A DNA stretch of 64,000 bases, from NCBI GenBank assembly GCA_033182465.1, contig CP137325.1, positions 744,001 to 808,000 on the forward strand, written 5' to 3'. Below, piece by piece: positions 37,723 through 49,800 of the stretch. Numbering within the stretch: the first letter of the stretch is position 1; each line of letters starts with the position of its first letter. The notes under the pieces were generated by a model that was not told the DNA's origin, did not search any database, and was given only the letters and a program-made list of their open reading frames with translations. Both the position numbers and the translations under genes were made by a program. The stretch is from Sanghuangporus weigelae (lineage: Eukaryota > Basidiomycota > Agaricomycetes > Hymenochaetales > Hymenochaetaceae).

Positions 37723-38456
37723 GACAGTTGTAAAGTGATTTTCAAGCCAGAAGTAAGATGTGTCCTTTGTTATTTTGAGAATTCTCTAGCTTCGCCTTGC
37801 CTCGGCTCTTATACTTATTTTTCAATACTTGAGGGGTATGACACAAGCGATGATCGAACCACAGCTGACTCCGAGTCGTCTCCATACATTTCCACACGTA
37901 GATGGTCTTGGAGAATGTTATGAGCAAGTGGATACACTTTGGTGGCACTGTTCGTATGGAGACCAGGCCGGGATATGAAAATCCTAAATTCCTGCAAAGT
38001 TAGCTCCATGCACTGCGCAGATGGCGAGCTTCGGCAGTTTCGGCCTGTTTACAGTACACTTGTCAAAGATAGCAGCTGATGTGCTGCAAGAGGATGAGTA
38101 TAGCCAGCGCTCCAAGATGACGTTGTAATGAGTTATATGACGCTTCATTTCATTTCAGAATAGCTTCAGCTGATATCGTAATCACTTCTAGGAAATGGAA
38201 TGAAACTCCGTAGAAATTGCTGGAGGGAGGGAATGAAAGCTTGGATGGATGAAGAATTTTTGATCGACAAAGTTCAGAATCATGAAATATGTTTCTCACG
38301 CAAGATAAAACAGACATAGAGACTCGCACAACATGTCAAGAGCAGAATGTTATTTGCTTCACCTCGAAAAATCTACTATGTGTACAGCATCATATATTAC
38401 AGAACTCGTATATGCAGTTTAAGTCCAATATAGTGCATTCAGGAAACAACGCTAGT
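37723..38456. other. Intergenic region between the two low-complexity genes
   Basis: About 730 bp holding the promoter of the left gene and the 3' UTR of the right one. No other signal is supported. Confidence 0.4.
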
Positions 38457-39247
38457 TCAATATCCTCCACGGGCGTTACTACCCGCACCACCCATACCTC
38501 CGAGGCCGGTGTTAGCACCACCGCCGAGCTCATTCACGTTTGCTGCTCCAGCGCCGGGGTTGTGGCTTCCGAGAAACTTGTGATCGGGATGCGCACCATG
38601 CGCTACTGCGCGCTGGCGAGTAGCTAATGCATCTTGCTCGAGACGTTCCGCTTCACTGAGCTCTGCGGCTTGGAGTTTCAAGGATTGCGATTCCCTTTAG
38701 AGCAATCATAAGTAGTTTTAACGTGAAAAGAAGTTCAGAAAGTGTATTTACTGCTCCTTCTCCAATCCTTTGCGCTTGATGCTCTCGCTCCCTAGCATTG
38801 AGCCGACGGCGGATTCAACTTTACCGGCAAGGTGCGAGCCGCCACCACCACCTCCGCTAGCCTTTGTATGACCAGGGTTACCCGTCGCGTCAGAATGACG
38901 CGCCATGCCATGGTGAGCAGCGCCTCCGGTCGTGTCCGCGGTAGTACCGCCGGCACCATAGCCCTGCTGTGCGTACTCGTCGTTCATGCGAGGATCATTA
39001 CCGGATGTATTGTCGGAATATCCGCCAGCGCCGGGTGCATTTGGCGAAGGGTAACTAGGATCATGTTGACCGCCTTGGTTCTTGTGCAAACGGTTGCCTC
39101 CAGAACCAGTCATGCCCGGGCCTGAAGTAGTATCATGACCTAGAGCATTATCGTGTGCAGTGGTCTTCTTAACGAAATGCTAAGCACATACAGGTAGCAG
39201 ATTAAGATGAAACCTACGTCGCGCTTTTTGTGTCCGAAAAGAGGCAT
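38457..39247 (-). CDS. Gly-rich hydrophilic protein with a charged helical C-terminal half
   Basis: A short first exon (start at 39247, MPLFGHKKRD) is followed by an intron, a Gly/His/Asn-rich segment (MTGSGGNRLHKNQGGQHDPS), a glycine run and then a conserved helix (LAGKVESAVGSMLGSESIKR-KGLEKEQ). The last exon carries LKLQAAELSEAERLEQDALA and the block AVAHGAHPDHKFLGSHNP, ending Gly-rich at 38457. The KVESAVGSMLGS-(x)-KGLEKE helix resembles the amphipathic repeats of CsbD/LEA-type stress proteins; that link is an inference. A TATA box at 39319-39328 lies about 75 bp upstream. It is co-oriented with the His/Gly-rich gene. Confidence 0.75.
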
Positions 39248-39957
39248 GTTGGCAGATGAATGATAGAGTCAGGAGACGATAGAATTGTAAGATATGCCAT
39301 TTTCTTGCTCATACTCTCTCTATATATAGGGCTCTGCATATTCTTTCGTAGCGATGAGATGTTGCTTCTGCGCATGACGTAGGTTGGAGAAAAGGAATGA
39401 AGTTGGAGAGAATTCAACTTGTGACGAATCTGACCCGATTACCAACTCACGTGTTCTTTTAAGACCAAAAAAGAAACTAAGCAAAAAGGATCGACACGCA
39501 GATCGTTTGCACGCGCCGGCGCACGGCACGGACACATTCCTTCCGGAGAATTGGTTCCTATCAACATTCACTCTTCCTGGCAGTATTGCTACCTATCCGC
39601 TCCTTGTCCATGTGAATGTTGTTTGCAGAGCAGTTCCGCTTCTCTTTCCATGAACCACTAGCACGAGCTCTGATTTAAATAAGGGGTGTGGTTAGCGGAC
39701 AACCATCAAAACCCGGCCTCGGCGACGACGACAATTTTAAAATCCGTTCAATCAGCTCAACAGCGTGTGCGTCTTGCTGTCCACCGCGCGAATGATAGGA
39801 ACATCCTCACGAGACATCTTTTTCTGACCTGATATTGGAAATCGTCTCTGTCCACTCCAGACACGAACTCAGCGAACGAACAGAGGTGATAGACCTGTTA
39901 CCGCGGGGGTTGACCATACTCCGGGTTTCGCACGAAGCTTATTATCGCGACTGCCCG
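39248..39957. other. Divergent intergenic region
   Basis: About 700 bp between the Gly-rich gene (left) and the MFS carrier (right). It holds the TATA box at 39319 and pyrimidine-rich DNA. Nothing else is supported. Confidence 0.4.
39319..39328 (-). promoter_or_regulatory. TATA box of the Gly-rich gene
   Basis: CTATATATAG, about 72-80 bp upstream of the start codon at 39247. It is palindromic, so the strand is assigned by position only. Confidence 0.55.
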
Positions 39958-42510
39958 ATGGACATGAAAGATAAAAGCACGCAGGAACGCGCTACTGCAG
40001 ACGTTGCTCTCGTTGAACTCGGTACAAGCCAGGACGAAGGAAGGCAACGGAAGGAAGAGCCGCATTCTGTGATGGACTCAAATGCTGGCAACAGAATGTA
40101 TGCGGAGCCACCAGTTCAGTTCAGACTATACCGTCGAAGACGTGTCGGCGTGCTCGGTATTATTGCTCTCAACATCGTTGCGGGTATGAGCTTAACGTGG
40201 TTCGGTCCTATTGCGAACAAAAGTACGTGCTCTCCTATGAGCTTTTCAGCGCCGCCATCGTGTTTATGCATGGAATGTCACAGCATCAGAGGTTTTTGGA
40301 ATTTCACTGGACGAGGTGAACTGGCTTGGAAATATTGTAGCCTGCACCTACATCGTCGTATCACCACTCGTTCCTATCATGTGCTCGCACTTTGGTTTGC
40401 GCATCTCGGTAAGTCATTTATTCTCTTGAAAGTCTCGTGGCGTGGAATGTTATAGCGGACTTCTTTTGGATTACGTATATTTTAGTACGCCATCGGTACA
40501 GGCTTCTTAATTTTATCGGCTTGGATTCGGTACGCAGGCACGGCCCATTCTCTAAGTTCGCGAGGAGCGTATGCGTTGCTCATAATTGGCCAGGTACGTT
40601 ATATTCCTTGCAGTTTTTATGTATATGTAAAGGTCAATCCGCGCTACATTATAGTTTATCAGTGCGATCCCTCAAGTAATCTTCCAAATCCTTGCGCCGA
40701 AGTTCTCGGAAACGTGGTTTGACCTGAAAGGAAGAACGACGGCTACAATGCTCATGTCTGTCTGTACGTATTTGCATACCATCCAATTTTTCATTACCCT
40801 GCCTCTCCAGAGAGTTTTATATCGTTCTTTCTGTCTTGTTCGGAAAAGGGCATGACAAACTTATATTGTTCCTTGGAACAGCTAATCCTGTCGGAACTGC
40901 CCTCGGACAATTGATCTCACCTATGATTGGCAATATTCGGACATCTGTGCGTAGCTAATCGTAATTCATCATCATATTGGTACTCATTCTTCAGACTCGA
41001 TCGCAAGATTTTGGTGCTAGGTATCATCTCGACAGCCGTAGCACCGTTCACTTTGTTGATCGGAGCCAGGCCACCTACACCACCGTGTGAGTGCCTCCGT
41101 TGTTCATTTTGTTGGATGCTCTCTTGCTCAAACTGTCTCATTTCTTATCTTTGCTAGCATACTCTGGCTCGCAGCCTTCTCATCACTTTCTCACAACTCT
41201 CCGTGCCATCTTCGGGCTTCTTCTGCCCCCATCAACATCACATGCATCAAATCTCTCGGGTAATAGCGGTGTTTTCTCATCGAAATCTGTCTCTCCATCT
41301 GCTAGTCCAGGAGCAGAAACAGGCATGAAGCCAGACAGCCCGGTCTCTCAGGTGTCAAAGGCTGAGTCGTCAACCGAAGATCGAACACTTGAACTAGGAA
41401 TGCCTCGTCTAGATGCACCTGCGGGTCCAAGCAAGCTCGCGGGAGGAGACGGTTCGTCATTACATACGGACGTGGATACCTACATGACAATGCGTGAACG
41501 CGTCGATTTTATTATTCTGACAGCTGGGTTCAGTGTGTTGGTTGCAGGGTGAGTGAGGGATCGGATAACACGAGAGACAAGAAACGAGCGTGCTGATCGT
41601 GCTAAAAGCATAAATACATTCTCGATTTTATCGAACGAGATCTTGGAGCCGTATGGTTATTCGGATGATACAGCTGGGCTGATGGTAAGACCTTCTTTCG
41701 CCTTGAAGAAAACTTTTATAAATCAATGCACCTGTGTCTTATCTCCTCAGGGCGCAGCTCTCCTCCTCTCAGGACTCGTCGCCGCATTCGCAACAGCCCC
41801 GCTTTTCGACCGCGTGCTCACGCACCACCTTGGATTATCACTACGCATCGCCGTACCCTTCATCGCAGCGGCCTGGGTTTCGTTAATTTGGGCTGTGCGG
41901 CCGAATAACGCCGGCGCATTATACGCCATCTTCGTCGTCATCGGCGTGGCATCGCTCAGCATGCTGCCTGTGACACTTGAGCTTAGTTGTGAGCTCACAA
42001 GGAATAGTGAGGCTAGCTCTGCGATTTTGTGGTGGAGGTACGAATATTTGAATGCGTATTTCCCCTTTCGAAGACTTAAGCGTACGGTTTTATTCTCGTG
42101 TAATAGTGCCAATATAGCTAGTATAGCATTCACATTAGGTCCGTATGGCTATGTCTCCCCAAACTCTAAATTTAACCTCCGATTAATCTGATTTATCTAT
42201 TGGCCTTACAGTCATGTCAGCTCTACGTGCTTCCTCGGATGCCTCACCACCGCAAAACATGCATCGCTCGCTCATATACAGCGGTGCTTCCATCTGCGGT
42301 GGAACGGTTTGCGTTATCTTCTTGCGCGGGCAGCAACGGCGCCGCGAGAAGGATGAGAGTTTTGCTGCGGCCGCTGCCACGAGTGCTAGTGAGCGACAAG
42401 GACGACATTCTCAGAACAATCCTGCCACGGAACATGGACTTGCAATGAGGAAAGGGCAGTTGTTGATGTTTTTCAGACAATGGAAGGAGAGAACACGGCG
42501 GACGAGTTAG
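39958..42510 (+). CDS. Major facilitator superfamily carrier, SLC49/FLVCR-DIRC2 type
   Basis: A multi-exon gene for a 12-helix transporter. After a charged N-terminus, helix 1 begins at RLYRRRRVGVLGIIALNIVA with SLTWFGPIANK. The next exon gives EVNWLGNIVACTYIVVSPLV, the SLC49 helix-2 pattern. Further helices are YAIGTGFLILSAWIRYAG, LISAIPQVIFQILAPKFSE, NPVGTALGQLISPMIG and LVLGIISTAVAPFTLLIG. A long hydrophilic middle loop (about 41160-41490) follows, and then VDFIILTAGFSVLVAG, INTFSILSNEILEPYGYSDD and ALYAIFVVIGVASLSMLPVT. The C-terminus is basic. SLC49 members move haem, choline or other small organic substrates; the substrate here is unknown. The start at 39958 is chosen near the charged leader; 39835 is an in-frame alternative. 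A decayed copy lies at 44955-46240. Confidence 0.85.
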
Positions 42511-44954
42511 AACGAATGATGCTTCACTCCCCTCTCTCATGATTTACGATCGTTAGATGTTATCTGTACTAGTTCGACGACGCTCCCAAATCTGATATCA
42601 GGTTATTATTGCATCTATTCCGAACCACAAAGGTTCGCTTCGCACGTACACTACACTTCGTAGGAAACATTCGAAACCTACGATTACGTTTTGCTTCAAC
42701 CCGCTTCGCAAACCGAGGTGTTCCTCTTTTCAACTAAGTATCTTCGCGCGTCCAGCTGAGACAAGCATCTCCAGATTGAGATTACCTGTGAACGGATGGT
42801 TCAGCCTGGCACATGAATGAGAGGCAATTTAGACGAGGAACCGACAGAAGTTGAAGTTGATGCGGATGGCGATTGAAGTCAAGATCAAAGACACACTCGA
42901 TCGAGCATTTTCTCTTCTTTCCCATCAACAGTCGGATCTGCGACCTCATGGGCAACATCGCAATGATATACGCTGAGAAGTACGTTCTTCAACGAAGTGC
43001 ACGAAGCCTGGAACGACGCTTGCGCATCAATCTTCGATGCATATTTGATGTATCGGTACTTTTGTTGTCCCAAAAGAACATAGTGCTTCAAAGCCGATCT
43101 GGAAAAGGAGTATGCGCAGAAGACCTTGAGGAGGCTATAACTTTCTATAACGCTATACAGTAGTAAGAGTCGTACTCGTACTGGTAAAGCCAAAACAAAG
43201 TCATGATAGACTCACAAGGTCCTCAGCCAGCAATTCCTCATCATTCCGACCTCAAACAGACGGATAAACATCAGAAGGTATGACGTTCATGGCAAATCAG
43301 GGGAATCCCTCCTTCTTGGAGCTCGATTGACGAGCTCGAACTCTGCTGCCGTATTTCAACGGCAAGCAGCGTAGATCGAAGAATCAATTTCTCGGATGAG
43401 ACACAGTTGAGGAATCAACATCGAAAAAGTAAGAAAATATCGAGATCAAGCACGGTGCACAATTACAGCTAATTGCAAAATTCTTGGGAATCTTGTTACT
43501 TCACTACTTTTCACGCCGTGAGCTGTAATTTCAGCAACAAGATATCGCCGTCGAATTCACACTATTGAGATGAAGAGCGGCAGCAAAAAGGTCGCTGTGA
43601 TATTGAATGGTCAAAACTCTTGTCCTTTAGACAGTCTTTATCCAGCAACATCGCAGGTAAACTCGAATCCGTCGCTCCCATCGTCAAGAGTGAGAACAAA
43701 ATGCAAGCGCCCAGATTAAAATCAAGCGGGCTATGTCTGCCGCCACCACATTACTATCTTTCCTGCGTCGAGCTCTTTCCACAATTTTTACAATATCTCA
43801 GTAGTAGTAGCTGAGATACTTCAAAAATTTAATTTATGAGCCCCGGATTGCATGTCGATCTGGCGACCTCTCGACTACGTCCCGGCAGTCCATGTCGGTA
43901 AGTTTCCCGTCTTCGTATTGCATCGCCTTGTCCCATTCACTAGCCTGATCAGATTTGAGCGCCTCGTCGAGCGTTCTCGGCACTGGGACTTCGGCAACGA
44001 TTCGTTGAATACTCCTAGATCACATGAACATGAGTGGCAAGACGAGAAGAATGCAATACTTCATCTTAACCCTTCCAATGGTTTTATTCTCCTTTCGCAT
44101 GAAGTTCCAAGGAAGGACAAATCGCCATTCCACCGATACAAGTTGAAAGCCGTAGCGGCTCACATATAGCAGGTCCCTCAAGCGTCCCAACGGACCCGGT
44201 TGGGCCTAGGGTTGATGTAGGCCGAAAACAAGTCTAAAATACGGCGCACGTTAGCATTTGCTTTAGAAAAAAAGACGCATTGTTCAAGGTCAGCGCGGGC
44301 ATAATGGAGTGGCAGGATGAGCACATGGTGGTGAATGTGAGAGAACGATATCAAAAATTGTCTGTTCTGTTCTGTTACAGTATTATAATTATTATTAGAT
44401 TATATAAGCTTGTAGCTCATCACGTGCACCAATGATAGCTGAGATCGACACGCAGATCATAGTGAACTCTGACTCAAACTCCTATTTCCCTCGTTGCCTG
44501 TTAACTCATTGATCTCTGACTTTTTCAAAATAGCTTGTTCCTAATTCGTGGTGATATGTTACCGTTATCTTCTGAACTACGATGCATGTTTCCAGGCTAA
44601 CCACCTAGACATAGTCTTCTGCCCCAAAATCGGTCTTATTTTCTTCAAGATCTGGCTGCCAGCAACACTGTTTCTATCCATTCAGTCTATCAGGAAGTAC
44701 CTATAATAATAATATCGGCGTTCCTTTTGGCTTCGTGCTTGACGCTATTGTCGATCACACAGGGAGTGGATCTAATATAAGATGAATTATTAGGCCTAGC
44801 TACCCACTTTCTCTCTTGTTTCCGGACTACCGTGAAGCAGGAAGGCGTAAAGAGACATCTCATCGAACTTGGACTCAACCAGGACATACGGGAGTACCGG
44901 GAGCGGGAAGGTCCATAAACGAGGGGCTAAAATGCCATTAAGCTGACGATTGCG
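42511..44954. other. Gene-poor spacer between the MFS gene and its decayed copy
   Basis: About 2.4 kb. Short frames at 42873-43163, 43620-43814 and 43852-44169 show no motif and are not called genes. The 70 bp foldback derivative is at 43461-43530. A (TGTTC)-like run is near 44365. Confidence 0.4.
43461..43530. mobile_element. 70 bp derivative of the foldback element
   Basis: The first 60 bases are about 80% alike to the left end of the element at 12117 (AATTACAGCT, GCAAAATT, then GTTACTTCACTACTTTTCAC). The stretch closes with AGCTGTAATT, the inverted terminal 10-mer. So it keeps both tips but lacks the interior, like an internally deleted copy. Confidence 0.65.
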
Positions 44955-46240
44955 GAACATCTGCCTCCGTTCACACCACACAGACGAAGACACGCTGGCG
45001 TGCTTGGCATCACAGCGCTGAACATCGTCGCGGCACGGCCATGGACGGGACTTGGTTAGGTTCCGTAGCGAGTAAAGTCAAGTGCAAATGTCTTTCGCTG
45101 GTTAGAGGCATGTTTGATTGCATACGGAACACTAGTACTATGGCCTCGGAGACGGCTCGGGAACCTTATATTTTACACCTCCATTCTCGTATCTCTCCTC
45201 GTTCCTATCTTTTTCCCTCGCCTCGGTCTTCGAATCTCCATAGGTCATTTCCGGACTTGTAGGTTTGTTCGATTCATTATGTTTGCTTCGCTAGTATGCT
45301 GCAGTACATGCTTCTCGGCTCTCTAAATAAGCATGAGTCCGGGGTGGCTAATATGCTTGAAGACGAAGGTAATGATGCATACATGACGATTTTACTATAC
45401 CGACGCCCGTGTTTAGTGCGCTTCTTGCTGGTGGGCGAAAGCCGAAGTTTGACGACGGTGAGAAAGAACGTACTAACGAGAGGGACAGTACAAACACATT
45501 TTCACTTCTATCAAATGAGATCCTGGAGCCGTGTAGATACTCTAATGACACGTCTGGGCTAATGGTATGTCTTCTAGTCCTATCTACCCGGAACTAATGT
45601 CTAAAGCATGCGGTACTTCTCCTTCCAGGTCTTGTCGCTCTTCTCCTTTGATTATGTCCTCACAGGCAACCTCAGCCTTTCCGCTTGTACCGCTGTATTG
45701 ATTATTACTGCCGCCTGGTTCTCGCTCATCTGGACTGTACGTCTAAACAACAGCGGCCCCGTATTCGTGGTCTTCGTGATTATCGGAATATGCTCGATTA
45801 GTATGCTGCCTGTCGCACTTGGGGCTTACAAGGAATAGTGATGGAAGCTCCGTAATCTCATGTTGGAAGTATGTACTAATATCTAGTCAAATTTACGCTG
45901 CATCCCACATTTTAATCTACACAATAGCGCCAATGTAGCCACCACGGTGTCCGTCTTGGGTACGTTTATCGATTTTCTGTCGCAAAAGACAGAAACCTGG
46001 TCTGATCCTTCAATTTCGCTTATCCACAGTGGTGCCGCCATTTTCAGTGGATCAGCCTTCATTTTTATGTTCCGTAGTCAGTAGCGTCGTTGTGAAAAAG
46101 ATGCGTATGTAGCAGCTGGTTCCACTTCCGTTCAAGGTCAAGTCGGAGCTGATGGAAGCAATCAAAATGTCGATACTAATGCAAGCGGAAATGGAATATC
46201 TTTGCTAAGCATAATGAAAGGTGGTGACGGGCGAGCGAAG
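44955..46240 (+). pseudogene. Decayed tandem copy of the SLC49-type MFS gene
   Basis: Fragments match the intact gene 5 kb upstream in the same order: RRRHAGVLGITALNIVA, then TNTFSLLSNEILEPCRYSND-TSGLM, then FVVFVIIGICSISMLPVALG. The last block stops after GAYKE, where the intact gene continues with TRNSEASSAILWW. A frameshift restores that sequence as LTRNSDGSSVISCW. The first-half helices are mostly missing or scrambled, and the long middle loop is almost absent. A further piece after 45930 (SANVATTVSVL) matches SANIASIAFTL. This is a duplication followed by loss of function. Confidence 0.72.
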
Positions 46241-46865
46241 ACTTGCAGACGAATTGACAGACTTGACTTTTCCTTTTCATCCTTACCGCTTATGATGACT
46301 AGATAACTCTTTGCTCATTCTCTAGCCAAACACCACACTATCCTGCGAGAGGCAATATCCCCATTAGCTACGCTTCCCCTCTCGGTCTTATTTGTCAGTT
46401 CCGCAAGTGGATCTTAGCTCTGACTACGAATGAAGATCGCGTAGCTTCCTTCGCAGATTCCATTTTTTTACGTATGTGCCTGTACTTATTCAAGGATGCT
46501 CTATCACATATTCACAATTCACACAATCATAAAATGGACAACCGGGTAGAAGTGCGTTATTGCATAAAGGTACATATTGCGACATACAAATGCGTCTTTA
46601 GACATAACATAACGGCGTTAATCATACCGCAAAAGCTCATGAGCTCTCGTAACTAATCATGATGGATTTTAAATCTTGCTACAAGCAGATGTTGAAATTA
46701 AAAAGGATAAATAATAGCTGGCTACGCATGCCGGAAACCCAATGTGAGGATCAACCTGATGAGGAGCGCGAAATGGCAGTAAATAGAAGATGCATTGGGG
46801 TGTTGATCCCTTATCAGCGACCTCGCTGGGAAGAGCAAAAGAAAAGAAGACAGAATAGTGAAAAT
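46241..46865. other. Intergenic region, nothing supported
   Basis: About 620 bp between the decayed MFS copy and the kinase 3' end. It is AT-rich with no coding signal. Confidence 0.4.
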
Positions 46866-49800
46866 TTAAGCCGCTACCGCAACATACGTCGTCGATGTCC
46901 ATTTTGAGAAAGCTCCCTTCTTCTCAGCCGATGCAGACCGGGACGTCACGCTCGATAGCGCATACCAGAACCAGTTCCGCGCGCTACGCAAGCGAAACAA
47001 GACGTCCCGAGGTGAGCCTTTTGTCGGAGATGGGGATACTGAGCGTGACCGACGACGTGATTGGGACCGGGATCGGGTGAAGGACCAAGTACGCGATTTT
47101 GAAGCGCTCGCCGACGGCCTTCGAGAAAATGATTTTGTCAAGGGTTTAGAGGATTCAGGGGACTCGATAAACTGGCTTTTTCGGTGCTCCTTTCGATGGG
47201 GGTAGCTTGCTGATCGAGGGCGAGTGTTTGACTGGATACTGGCTTCTGACGGTACCGTCTTATCATACTGTCCATCACTGAAAGAAGCGGAAAAGCGCCT
47301 CACGTCTTTACCCGTGTAGGCAGTCGAAAGACGCGCTGGACCAGCCGGAGAAAACGAAAGGCCAGTCTCGGTATCAGGTGTCGACGTGGTAGGTGCTTTG
47401 GAGGGAGGTATCGGGACGAACCCAGAACCGGAAGAGGAGAACGGGCGGCGGCTGACGAATTTGAGTAAGGAGCTTGGCCGGGAACGACGCTTCGAGGAGA
47501 TGGAGTCTTGTGGGCGCTGAGCTGGACAGTCGGGTGTCTTCCGGCGCTGTAGAGGTGACGCATCTGGGGACGAAGGTCTGGAGACTGCGACATATCCTGA
47601 GACCCGCTCGGCACGAAAGGAATGGACTGATGCTGCTGGTGTCACCTTGGTACTCCCCGTCACCGACGCGTCTACGAATCGCAGATAGGGCATGTACTCC
47701 TGGAAGTCCTCGGTCGTGGCATTCGCAGCTGCACGGACATTAGCGGCTGTCGGAACACTTGGACTGACATCCGTCGTGATTGCCATGAATGTTTGACCGT
47801 CATGACTGGATTCCGAAGAACTACTTTGCGAGGACGCGATACTCTTCCACGGTGCTGGCGATTCAATAGCGATGGCATGCAAAGCGCGCAACGCCTCATC
47901 CGCAGAGTTCGTGCGGCAGCGTATGCTCGGCGGTGGAACACTGTACCTCTTAGTTGACGGCCCGGATTCGTCCTTTGTTGTAATTTGAGGGATTTCTGGA
48001 GGCGGTGAGAACAAGTCGAGACCAAGACCTTGAATACCTGAGTCCGAACTCGCGACCGGGAGCATTTCGGACTGTTCCACCTCCGTAGACTGACGCGAAA
48101 CCTTCACAGACGCAGGGGATGCTGGAAAGGAACCTGGAAGGCCAGGGAGATCATCCTCGTCATCGGTCAACATTCCAGCGTGCCGATTCTCCTCGTCAAC
48201 CACGCGACGCAAGTCATCCACCCAGGAGTCACCACTACTCTCAACACTAACATTCAGTTGCTTTCCAAGACCATCAGCGAAATCCGCACCAAGCTCGTCT
48301 GTATCCATGAACTCTCCTAGCATATCTCTGAATGCGTTGTTCACCTTATTTGGCAATCCTGCACGGTATACTGACGAAGATGCTGAAGGACTCGTCGAAC
48401 GCAAGAAGCCGTACGCATAATTAGACTGTCGTTGGCTCGCGCGGCTCATGTCATCTTCGGGATACGCAGACGTGGGTGACGCAACATCCGTAGGAGAAGT
48501 GTTTGAATACGTGCTCCGACCAATAGTCACTAAACCTTCCATGTTCGCCGAAATCGGAGAAATCAACGTACGTCCAGAAGAAGACACGCGAAAAGTGTCG
48601 TCGCGCGCATTCTCCGTCGCCCGGGCAGGAGATGTACGGTTCACGGGAGAAGGTGAAAGGGAGAACCCGTCAAAACTCGTGTGGAAAGAGTCCGCATGGC
48701 CAACCTTGGAGTATCGTTGGGCGTCTCCTGAGTCCAGGATAGCGTACTCTTCCTCGTCTGGAATATTGCTTGGGCTGATCATGTGCACATCATTGTCGTG
48801 GTGAGTCGGGTATCTACTGTCGCTAACTCGCTGGTGATCACCATCAATGTCCATTTCAGGCCCAGGAATGAAGCTCCCAGACCGGGACACGCTGTAAGCG
48901 AACGGACAGCTCTCCACGGAATGCTCCTGAGCACGCTCTCTCACAGCAAGCACCGAGTGCGTAGATGAGCGAGAGCGAGTATGAGTTCGGGCCGTCACAG
49001 AGCCATTCGCCTCTGAGGGATTCACATGCAGCGGCAGTAATGCTGGCAGGTCAACATTAACCCGGAGCTCGGGCTTCCTTCGCCGCGGCTGAAATCTAGT
49101 GCGACGCGAAGCACCATCACGATGGGCTCGAGCCGTGAGTTGAGGGTATGGCTGACGGCCACGGCTGCGTCCGCGGTAGCGGCTCCGTCGGGAAGGCGTA
49201 TAACTTTGTTGAGAGTAGACGTCTGAATAAGGAGATTTCGGCTCTTGCTCGGGCTCTACTGTGATGGGTGTGTCGGGACTTGCAGCGTATGCGTACGCAT
49301 AGCCCTCAGACTCGTCTGCCAGGGTCAGATCGGCATCAGATACGTGAGGCTCTGGCGCGATATGTGACACGCCTGGTGTTCTGGTAGCCGAATATTCTGA
49401 GCCTACGCTAGAGACGTCAGAGGAAGAGTTGCTCGATCCCGAAGAGGACGAAACTACTTCCGCATCCGAAGGATTTGCGAAACGAATCTCTGAGACCGAC
49501 GAGTCCTGGGGGCTTGTCGAAGAATTGACACTCCAGCGGGATGTTAAGCGCGTTGATCCGGTTGATGGCGAGTGTTTACTATAGGCCACGGACTGCACTT
49601 CAACGGATGGTTCTTCCTTCGCTGGGGTGGAGGGTGGAACATCAGAAGTCTCCACCATGAAGGATGGTGATGGTGACTGAGGAGCAGAATGCTCATAAGA
49701 GGCACTAGAGGACCGGGAGCGTTTCCTCGCAACTGGAGGCTCTGCAGGAACATCCTCGATGAGATCCTGAGGAATGGGAATCTGATTGGAGGCTCCACTA

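Noticed and set aside
42873-43163. 96-codon frame, with another frame (NEVHEAWNDACASIFDAY) that looked protein-like
   Set aside because: In-frame stops on both sides and no recognised family. It could be a gene relic, but the support is too thin.
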